Source of the DNA: Bacteroidales bacterium
GTDB taxonomy: Bacteria > Bacteroidota > Bacteroidia > Bacteroidales > ML635J-15
NCBI GenBank assembly: GCA_016937855.1
Contig: JAFGVU010000101.1
Coordinates: 1 to 64,000 of the forward strand
Direction: 5' to 3'
Length of the DNA: 64,000 nt
Below are positions 54,427 to 61,399 of the stretch, one piece after another. A model generated the notes under the pieces. It was not told the origin of the DNA. It did not search any database and saw only the letters and a list, made by a program, of their open reading frames with translations. Each line of letters begins with the position of its first letter. Within the stretch, counting starts at the first letter, position 1. The position numbers and the translations under genes were made by a program.

Positions 54427-55200
54427 AATAAAATAAGGTAAATTTTCGAGAAACTAGAAAATTTTGTTTAAAAGAAGGAGAATAGGTTAAGTTTTTGAGA
54501 AACGTAAAAGTTTAATAAAGTTTTGCGATTTTTTACGATGTATGTCCTGCTGCCTTCATCACCTATAAAATAACCTAAAGATATTGTGTTCTGACTACTT
54601 GATTTGCAGTTGTAGATTATTAAATAATTGTAGCCATTGCAAATTATTAGAGCCAAATCATTTTCATTGTTAGAATAGCCCTTACATTATCCAGCAAATC
54701 CTTATTAAAAACTATATTCGCATTAAAAAGGGGCTTCTGAACCTATAGCTCGGCAGATAGTTTTCCTGATTCCAGAAACACTTTTTTTTCATGCAGCAAA
54801 ATATTGATTTAAGCAGATTGTTAGAAATGGACATAAACTTTCTACGTAGAGGCTCTTAATTTGCCGTATTGTTTTGGTTGATCCAGTGTTTGAAAACGGC
54901 ACATGTCTCTAGTTTTAAATAGTTATTATTTTTAAAAAGATTGTTTTAACAGAAGTTTGTTTAAGAAATTGGCAAGGATGTAAATTTTATATGATTTACT
55001 ATTTTCAATTATTTGTATTATTTATCCCAAAACAGATAAAAAAAATAAATATAAAAAATGTTTTTTAAATAGTGAAAAGTTATGTATCTTTGGAGAAAAC
55101 ATTGTGGATTTAAAAGCATTTTGCAATTTAAGTTTTCAAGTGTGAGATGTGGAATAGTCTGAATCTGAGTTTTGGAGTAAGACGTAAATAAAAATTATAT
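54427..55200. other. Gene-poor region with a degenerate hairpin element (copy D)
   Basis: About 770 bp without a supported gene. At 54437-54515, GGTAAATTTTCGAGAAACTAGAAAATTTTGTTTAA and GGTTAAGTTTTTGAGAAACGTAAAAGTTTAA are two degenerate copies of the hairpin seen in elements A-C. Near the right end TATCTTTG (55085-55092) is a -7 element for the gene at 55201, giving a leader of about 105 nt. Confidence 0.55.
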
Positions 55201-56097
55201 ATGCATAATATATTCCGGAAAATGAAGTTAATATTAGTTCTTTTTGTATCAATTAATATAACGAGTTTTGCTCAAATTTATCCGATAGTAGCAGGATTAA
55301 ATGACGCAACTATCTTTTATAATGATCTTAATCCCGATGGAGATTATAATGCACCACATTGTTCGGGACCCTATTATTTTGATTTAGATATTGACAATAA
55401 TGGAAGCGATGATTTTAGCTTCTCTGTTTATTCTAGTTGTGGTAGCGGGGTTGTCGTACGCTATTCAAGAATAACACCTTATGGAGAAAATAAAATAGCG
55501 ATAAATCGAAATCAAATATCAAACGTGCACCCAGAATATTGGCCGGATACAACATATCTTCCTGTAGCTCAAATATTTAATTACGGAGACACTATAAATG
55601 AGAGTTATGTATATACAAATGATCTTACTGTGCTATGTGAGTCGTATTTTATCGCTTATCCATTTACAGTATTTGACATAGATGATTGGCTTAACGAAAT
55701 TGATAATTTTATTGGTTGCCAAATAACCAGAAATGATACTTTGATTCATTGTTGGATAAGGGTTGATGTACCTAGTACTTCGCACGTTATTATGAAAGAT
55801 TATGCTTGTGTAAACCCAAATTCAACTAACAATATTTTCACAATTGATTCTTATAGTGACATAGGTATATATCCAAATCCTGCCGAGGACTTTTTTATTA
55901 TTGAGAATAAAGACGAATATTTGAATGATATTAGAGTTCAGATTGTAAATCTTCAAGGACAAGTTGTTTATCAGAAGGAAATATTTACCAATCAAAACAC
56001 TTATGAAATTAGTCTTGAAAATATTGAGCCTGGTTTATATTTTGTGATAATATCTGACTCGAATAAAATATATAAACAGAGGATAATTGTAAACTAG
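55201..56097 (+). CDS. T9SS type A secreted protein
   Basis: 298 aa. The signal peptide is best read from the second Met (MKLILVLFVSINITSFAQ, 55222). The central 190 residues show no recognised family; there is a Ca-loop-like DLDIDNNGSDDFSFSV (about 53-68) as in FG-GAP-like or dockerin-like repeats. The last 75 residues are a type A sorting domain (IGIYPNPAEDFFIIENKDEY ... LEPGLYFVIISDSNKIYKQRIIVN; the track reads IEPGLYF). It is probably a secreted surface protein of unknown role, with its own promoter. Confidence 0.75.
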   Translation: MHNIFRKMKLILVLFVSINITSFAQIYPIVAGLNDATIFYNDLNPDGDYNAPHCSGPYYFDLDIDNNGSDDFSFSVYSSCGSGVVVRYSRITPYGENKIAINRNQISNVHPEYWPDTTYLPVAQIFNYGDTINESYVYTNDLTVLCESYFIAYPFTVFDIDDWLNEIDNFIGCQITRNDTLIHCWIRVDVPSTSHVIMKDYACVNPNSTNNIFTIDSYSDIGIYPNPAEDFFIIENKDEYLNDIRVQIVNLQGQVVYQKEIFTNQNTYEISLENIEPGLYFVIISDSNKIYKQRIIVN

Positions 56098-56150
56098 CAA
56101 GTGTGAAAATATGAAGACTTGTTACGCTTCTCCTATAAAGAAATAAAATT

Positions 56151-57491
56151 ATGAATATGAAAAAGTTCTTTATTTGTGGAATGGTTTTATTTGCAACGCT
56201 TTTAATTTTAATAAGCACAAGTTGTAAAAAAGAAGAATTGCCAATTTTAACAACCGTTTCGGTTAGTAATATAACTAGCAATTCGGCCGATTGTGGTGGA
56301 GATATTACTTTTGATGGAAATACAGATATTCTATCACGAGGAGTGGTATGGTCCGAATCAAGTAACCCAACAATTGAAAATCACGATGGAATAAGCATTG
56401 ACGGTACTGGTACAGGGATATTTAATAGTACTATTGTTGATTTAAAACATCAAACACAATACTATGTACGTGCTTTTGCTTCAAATAGTGTTGGTGTTTC
56501 TTATGGAAATGAATTTAGTTTTACTACAGATACAATAATATCGATAATATCGATCGCTGATTTTAGTGCAAGTCATACTTTCATAGCCGCAGGAGGTACT
56601 GTAAGTTTTACTGATGAATCCACGAATAATCCAACTAGTTGGGAGTGGAGTTTTTCTGGTGGCACTCCAAGCTCTTCAACACAACAAAATCCTTCTGTGA
56701 CATATAACTCTACCGGTATTTTTACTGTTGGTCTGATAGTAACTTATGACAATATGTCAGACACTCTAATTAGATATGATTACATAAACGTTGGTACTAG
56801 CGGACTACCTTGTGCAAATATGCCGACATATACAGATAGCAGAGATGGTACAGTTTATCCTACTGTGCAAATAGGCAATCAATGTTGGATGGCAAAGAAT
56901 CTTGCGTATTTGCCTAATGTAGTAGGCCCTGAAACTGGTTCTTTGAGCACTGCTTGTTATTATGTTTATGGTTATGATGGAATAAGTGTGACGGATGCTA
57001 AAGCAGTAGATAATTACTCCACTTACGGAGTATTATATAATTGGTCTGCCGCAATGGGTGGACAAGAAAGCAGCACAACGAACCCAAGTGGAGTGCAAGG
57101 TGTATGCCCTACAGGTTGGCATTTACCAAGTGATGAGGAGTGGAAGGAATTGGAAATGGTTATTGGACTTACACAAGAAGAAGCTGATGTTATGGGCTGG
57201 CGAGGAACAAATGAAGGCAGTAAAATGGCAACTAATGCAAGTTTGTGGAATGATGGATTATTAGTTAATAATGAGGATTTTGGTTCATCTGGTTTTAAGG
57301 CCTTGCCGGGTGGCAGGCGTTACCTTAATGGTGTTTTCGAATATGTTAACGTAACAGGGAACTATTGGAGTGCTACTGAAACTTATAGCGATCACGCTTA
57401 TCATAGGCTCTTGGGATATCAACAAAGCAATGTGTACAGAATAGACTACGATAAGCAGTTAGGTATTTCTGTTCGTTGCTTAAAGGATTAG
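56151..57491 (+). CDS. FISUMP-domain lipoprotein with PKD domain (paralogue 1)
   Basis: 446 aa. Lipoprotein signal ending ISTSC (Cys about residue 25). A fibronectin-like domain follows (ITSNSADCGGDITFDGNTDILSRGVVWSESSNPT, about 38-125), then a PKD domain (DFSASHTFIAAGGTVSFTDESTNNPTSWEWSFSGG, about 138-220). The C-terminal FISUMP (Fibrobacter succinogenes major paralogous) domain runs from about 228 to 446 (DSRDGTVYPTVQIGNQCWMAKNLAYLP ... CPTGWHLPSDEEWKELE ... YWSATE ... SVRCLKD). It is probably a surface-exposed lipoprotein. The following gene is a full-length tandem paralogue 65 bp away. Confidence 0.88.
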   Translation: MNMKKFFICGMVLFATLLILISTSCKKEELPILTTVSVSNITSNSADCGGDITFDGNTDILSRGVVWSESSNPTIENHDGISIDGTGTGIFNSTIVDLKHQTQYYVRAFASNSVGVSYGNEFSFTTDTIISIISIADFSASHTFIAAGGTVSFTDESTNNPTSWEWSFSGGTPSSSTQQNPSVTYNSTGIFTVGLIVTYDNMSDTLIRYDYINVGTSGLPCANMPTYTDSRDGTVYPTVQIGNQCWMAKNLAYLPNVVGPETGSLSTACYYVYGYDGISVTDAKAVDNYSTYGVLYNWSAAMGGQESSTTNPSGVQGVCPTGWHLPSDEEWKELEMVIGLTQEEADVMGWRGTNEGSKMATNASLWNDGLLVNNEDFGSSGFKALPGGRRYLNGVFEYVNVTGNYWSATETYSDHAYHRLLGYQQSNVYRIDYDKQLGISVRCLKD

Positions 57492-57556
57492 CCTGAAATA
57501 TTACAATTATATCGTTGATAAGAGTATGAAGCATTGAACAACTAAAATATGATTTT

Positions 57557-58921
57557 ATGAATATAAAAGAGATATCAATTTATGTATTGTTTTTATTTGC
57601 ATTACTTTTGCTTGGATTATTTACAAGTTGTAAAAAAGAAAATCTGCCAACTTTAACGACTATTTCGGTTAGTAAAATTACTGATAATTCTGCCGATTGT
57701 GGAGGAAATATTACTTCTGACGGAAACTCTGATATTACATCTCGAGGAGTTGTTTGGTCTGAAACTAGTAGCCCAACTGTTGAAAATCATGATGGCATAA
57801 GCTCAGATGGTAATGGTGTTGGAACATATAAAAGTGAGCTTGCAGATTTAAAACCTGAAACTAAATACTATGTACGTGCTTATGCTTCGAATAATGCTGG
57901 TGTAGCCTATGGGAATGAAATAAGTTTTACCACAGTTTCTGATTCATTGCCTGTTGCAGATTCTACAGTCCCTGTCGCAGATTTCACAGCAAGTGAAACT
58001 TCTTTATCAGAGGGAGGCACAGTAAACTTTACTGATGTTTCAACAAATAACCCATCGAGTTGGGAGTGGAGTTTTCCCGGAGGCAATCCGAGCTCTTCAT
58101 CACAGCAAAACCCATCTGTAACTTATAACGTACCTGGTAATTATACCGTTACTCTAATAGCAACAAATTCTAAAGGGTCTGATACTCAAATAAAAACTGA
58201 TTATATAAGGATTACCACCAATGGAGTTCCCTGTACAGATATGCCGTCATTTATTGATAGCAGAGATGGCACAGTTTACCCTACAGTGCAAATCGGCAAC
58301 CAATGCTGGATGGCAAAGAACCTTGCATATTTACCAAGCGTTACTGAGCCTGAAACAGGTTCAGTGAGTACAGCACACTTTTATGTTTACGATTATTACG
58401 GGACGGATGTAGAAGCTGCAAAAACTAAAAACAATTACTCTACTTACGGTGTGTTATATAACTGGTCCGCTGCAATGGATGGGCAAGCAAGCAGCACAAC
58501 TAACCCAAGTGGAGTGAGAGGTATTTGTCCAGAAGGTTGGCACTTGCCAAGTGATGATGAATGGAAGGAATTGGAGATTTCGCTCGGAATGACACAAACT
58601 GTCGCTGATGCTATGGCGTGGAGAGGGACTAGTGAAGGAAGTGAAATGGCTGGTAATGAATTGTTATGGTCTGACGGACTTTTAGAAAACAGTTTAGGCT
58701 TTAGAGAATCTGGTTTTACTTCCTTGCCTGGTGGTTGTCGCAACTATAATGGTTTTGTAAGATATGGTATCGATGGCAACTGGTGGAGTGCTACAGAGTT
58801 AAATGATGCTAGCGCATGGCATCGAAGCATATACCACAACTACAGCTCTGTATATAGAAACGTCAACTATAAGGAGTTGGGCTATAGTGTTCGTTGCCTT
58901 ATGGATACACCATCAGAATAG
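57557..58921 (+). CDS. FISUMP-domain lipoprotein with PKD domain (paralogue 2)
   Basis: 454 aa with the same architecture as its neighbour: a lipobox before Cys at about residue 25 (LFTSC), fibronectin-like, PKD and FISUMP domains. The interdomain linker is slightly longer (VSDSLPVADSTVPVADF). The two are highly similar throughout, most so in the FISUMP core, so they arose by tandem duplication. Divergence is concentrated in the loop before WWSATE and near the C-terminus (AWHRSIYHNYSSVYRN), which could be ligand-contact positions (inference). Confidence 0.88.
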   Translation: MNIKEISIYVLFLFALLLLGLFTSCKKENLPTLTTISVSKITDNSADCGGNITSDGNSDITSRGVVWSETSSPTVENHDGISSDGNGVGTYKSELADLKPETKYYVRAYASNNAGVAYGNEISFTTVSDSLPVADSTVPVADFTASETSLSEGGTVNFTDVSTNNPSSWEWSFPGGNPSSSSQQNPSVTYNVPGNYTVTLIATNSKGSDTQIKTDYIRITTNGVPCTDMPSFIDSRDGTVYPTVQIGNQCWMAKNLAYLPSVTEPETGSVSTAHFYVYDYYGTDVEAAKTKNNYSTYGVLYNWSAAMDGQASSTTNPSGVRGICPEGWHLPSDDEWKELEISLGMTQTVADAMAWRGTSEGSEMAGNELLWSDGLLENSLGFRESGFTSLPGGCRNYNGFVRYGIDGNWWSATELNDASAWHRSIYHNYSSVYRNVNYKELGYSVRCLMDTPSE

Positions 58922-59148
58922 GACTATTTGAAAATCCTGAACACCCATTTAAAGACTTGTGATGTTTGCATCCTTCTAATTTAACAAAATAGTTTCTTAT
59001 TGATTTACTCCGTTGCCAATAATTGCTGTGACATTCTTCTAACACTGACGACTAATTCTGAAATTTGCTTTTCTTTTTCGGCATTTTTTTTGTAAATCCC
59101 TCTTGCGTTAATACTTTTTTTATAACTTTACACAAATATTAAAATTAT
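58922..59148 (-). pseudogene. Possible minus-strand gene tail between the FISUMP and coiled-coil genes
   Basis: Minus-strand reading between about 59115 and 59009 gives an uninterrupted ...GIYKKNAEKEKQISELVVSVRRMSQQLLATE and a stop, coding-like in composition but without a start codon. It may be a decayed 3' fragment or chance. A plus-strand TAACTTTA (59123-59130) resembles a -7 element for the next gene. Confidence 0.25.
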
Positions 59149-59823
59149 ATGGATATGAAAAAAACAGTTTTATTTTTAGCTATAGTATTTATCAGTGTTT
59201 CTTTGTTTGCTCAAAAAATAGTTGTTCAGGAAACAAGTGCAAAATTTTACAAGGAAAACCGTAATGCGCTTTCGACAATTGTGTATTACACTGATGCCGG
59301 AAGTGTTGAGAAAGAATTTAAAGATTTGCTTAAATCATATAAAGGAAAAGTAAATACAAAAAAAGGGGTAATGTTTGGCGACGATTTGGTTATCAGTTCA
59401 ATTAGTGATAATACTGTTGATGTTTATGCAACATTTAAAGACACAAAAAATGGCGAAGTAGAAGTTCTTGTTGGGTTTGATCTTGGTGGTGCTTTTATCT
59501 CTTCGGCAACTCACCCCGAACAATTTTCAAGAGCGAGCGAAATCATCAGAGATTTTTCTTTTAACATTACCGAACAAGCATTTGCTGTCATTGTGAAAGA
59601 AGAGGAAAAAAATCTTGAAAAATTTACTAAAGATTACGAAAAAGTGGTTTCTACAAAAGAAGGTCTTGAAAAAGATAACGAAGACTATAAAAAACAAATC
59701 GAATCAAACGAAAAAGAAATCGAAAAATTAAGTAAAGACATCGAAACACTTTCGGGCGAACTTAAAGAGAAACAAGACTCTTTTGAGAAGCTAAAGAAAG
59801 AAGGAACAAAGATTAGTAAATAA
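59149..59823 (+). CDS. Exported coiled-coil protein of unknown function
   Basis: 224 aa. Signal peptide MDMKKTVLFLAIVFISVSLFAQ, with a possible start at the second Met. A globular alpha/beta domain covers about 25-150 (YTDAGSVEKEFKDLLKSYKGKVNTKKGVMFGDDLVISSISDNTVDVYATFKD), of a kind seen in uncharacterised Bacteroidota periplasmic proteins. A highly charged coiled coil occupies about 155-224 (KEEEKNLEKFTKDYEKVVSTKEGLEKDNEDYKKQIESNEKEIEKLSKDIETL). No catalytic motif is visible. It is followed directly by hairpin element B. Confidence 0.75.
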   Translation: MDMKKTVLFLAIVFISVSLFAQKIVVQETSAKFYKENRNALSTIVYYTDAGSVEKEFKDLLKSYKGKVNTKKGVMFGDDLVISSISDNTVDVYATFKDTKNGEVEVLVGFDLGGAFISSATHPEQFSRASEIIRDFSFNITEQAFAVIVKEEEKNLEKFTKDYEKVVSTKEGLEKDNEDYKKQIESNEKEIEKLSKDIETLSGELKEKQDSFEKLKKEGTKISK

Positions 59824-59829
59824 AAAAAG

Positions 59830-59960
59830 GAATAGGTAAATTTTCGAGAAACTCGAAAATTGAAAAGGTAAGCGCGCAGGACTCCCTTCAGGGATTTAGG
59901 GGCGCGTTGGAATAAAAAGAAGAGGTAAATTTTCGAGAAACTCGAAAATTTTGGTTTAAC
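59830..59960 (+). repeat. Composite hairpin element, copy B
   Basis: It begins 7-12 bp after the stop of the coiled-coil gene. GGTAAATTTTCGAGAAACTCGAAAATT (59835-59861), a core with GCGCGC, CCCTTCAGGG and GGGGCGCG, and a second GGTAAATTTTCGAGAAACTCGAAAATTTT (59924-59952) followed by GGTTTAAC. A third degenerate arm lies at 59981-60022. Confidence 0.85.
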
Positions 59961-60068
59961 GAATTGTTCAAGAAAAGGAAGTAGTTATAAATTTTTGTGA
60001 AAATCGAAAAGCTTGGTTTAACGAAAATTTTGTTTCTTAAAAATAAGGTTCTTACTTATAAACAAGAT

Positions 60069-60096
60069 TGCCGATAATTGTGTCGGCATTTTTTTT
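60069..60096 (+). terminator. Rho-independent terminator upstream of purQ
   Basis: TGCCGA (60069-60074), an 8-nt loop, TCGGCA (60083-60088) and eight T. It would end transcripts coming from the coiled-coil gene. Confidence 0.75.
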
Positions 60097-60128
60097 AAAT
60101 AATCTTTTATTTTTCTTGCCAATAATTC

Positions 60129-60136
60129 TATCTTTG
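60129..60136 (+). promoter_or_regulatory. -7 element of purQ
   Basis: TATCTTTG, 23 bp before the ATG at 60160. Confidence 0.6.
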
Positions 60137-60159
60137 GACAAAATTTAAAACATTACAAA

Positions 60160-60861
60160 ATGAAATTTGGAGTCATTATTTTTCCGGGATCAAATTGCGA
60201 TCATGATATGGTTTATGCTTTACGAGATATTCTTCGTCAGGATGTGGTAGAATTGTGGCATAAGGACACTGATTTGCAAAATTGCGATGCGATTGCTGTA
60301 CCAGGAGGTTTTTCTTATGGTGATTATTTACGCTCGGGTGCGATTGCTCGTTTTTCGCCAATTATGGAAAAAGTTATAGAATTTGCAAATAACGGAGGTT
60401 TTGTATTTGGCGTTTGTAATGGTTTTCAAATTTTATGCGAAGCCGGACTACTCCCAGGAGCTTTACTACACAACAACAATCAAAAATTTATTTGCAAAAA
60501 TCAATATATAAAAGCCGAAAATGTTGATTCTGCAATGACAAAATTTGCATCAAAAGACAAATCACTAAAAATACCTATCGCTCATGGCGAAGGCAGATAC
60601 TACGCTCCTGAAGAAACCCTCACCGAAATGGTTCAGAACGAACAAATTATCTGGAGATACTGTGACGAAAAAGGCGATTTATCGGAAAAAAACAACCCTA
60701 ATGGTTCGGTTATGAATATTGCAGGTGTTTGCAATAAAGAAAAAAATGTTTTCGGAATGATGCCCCACCCCGAAAGAGCCGCCGACCCCGAATTACGTAA
60801 TACCGACGGAATAAGCATCCTAAAATCTATTATAGTTCATCTAAAGGAAAAAAATATATAA
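60160..60861 (+). CDS. Phosphoribosylformylglycinamidine synthase subunit PurQ
   Basis: 233 aa, standard length. Class I glutamine amidotransferase: VIIFPGSNCDHD at the N-terminus, GGFSYGDYLRSGAIA, nucleophile Cys in GVCNGFQILCEAGLLPG (about 87), and the catalytic His/Glu in MMPHPERA (about 208-212). It supplies ammonia from glutamine to PurL for FGAM formation in purine synthesis. purL and purS are not in this window. It is followed immediately by hairpin element C and then a small membrane protein gene. Confidence 0.95.
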   Translation: MKFGVIIFPGSNCDHDMVYALRDILRQDVVELWHKDTDLQNCDAIAVPGGFSYGDYLRSGAIARFSPIMEKVIEFANNGGFVFGVCNGFQILCEAGLLPGALLHNNNQKFICKNQYIKAENVDSAMTKFASKDKSLKIPIAHGEGRYYAPEETLTEMVQNEQIIWRYCDEKGDLSEKNNPNGSVMNIAGVCNKEKNVFGMMPHPERAADPELRNTDGISILKSIIVHLKEKNI

Positions 60862-60940
60862 GGTAAATTTTCGAGAAATTCGAAAAAATGAAAGAGGTAA
60901 GCGCACAGGTTTAGAGAAACTCGAAAATTTGGATTTAACA
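60862..60940 (+). repeat. Composite hairpin element, copy C (core deleted)
   Basis: Starts at the base after the purQ stop: GGTAAATTTTCGAGAAATTCGAAAAA, AAAGAGGTAAGCGCACAGG, then TTTAGAGAAACTCGAAAATTTGGATTTAAC. The middle of the core present in A and B is missing. It ends 7 bp before the next start codon. Confidence 0.8.
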
Positions 60941-60947
60941 AAATAAA

Positions 60948-61268
60948 ATGAGCAAAATCAAAACAGGAGCTAAAGCAGGCATTGCATTGTTGGTTGTTGG
61001 AATATTAACCGGAGTTCTCAATCATTTTGCACTCGAAATCTGGAATTATACGCTTAAATTACTTATCGCATTTCCAATATTTTTCTTCTGGGGTTTGAGC
61101 CTAATAATATTTCCCGGACCGAAAATGTATCATCCTCTTAAAACAGAAGATATTAACGGGTTCTGGAGAAATTCACCACTGTTACATCGAATTGGATGGA
61201 TTGTTGGCATTGCAATTGGCGCTGCAGGAACAGTGTTAGCAATGTTTTATTACAATATTGAGCCCTGA
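60948..61268 (+). CDS. Small membrane protein, unknown function
   Basis: 106 aa with three predicted transmembrane helices (about 9-29, 36-54 and 84-102) and a short basic loop (KMYHPLKTEDINGFWRNSPLLHR). No family is recognised. It lies 86 bp after purQ, separated only by hairpin element C, so it may be co-transcribed with purQ. There is no -7 element immediately before it. Confidence 0.65.
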   Translation: MSKIKTGAKAGIALLVVGILTGVLNHFALEIWNYTLKLLIAFPIFFFWGLSLIIFPGPKMYHPLKTEDINGFWRNSPLLHRIGWIVGIAIGAAGTVLAMFYYNIEP

Positions 61269-61387
61269 TTATCAGACACTTACAAACACACAATGCGGGA
61301 AACCTGTTTTGAAAACACATGAGTTTAACTAAATCTAAATGAGTTTGCTCTGGCCAATAGAAATGAAAGGATTATCTACAAAAATTT

Positions 61388-61395
61388 TATCTTTG
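61388..61395 (+). promoter_or_regulatory. -7 element directly before mfd
   Basis: TATCTTTG ends 4 bp before the ATG at 61400, so the transcript would be leaderless or nearly so if this start is right. Confidence 0.55.
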
Positions 61396-61399
61396 CAAA

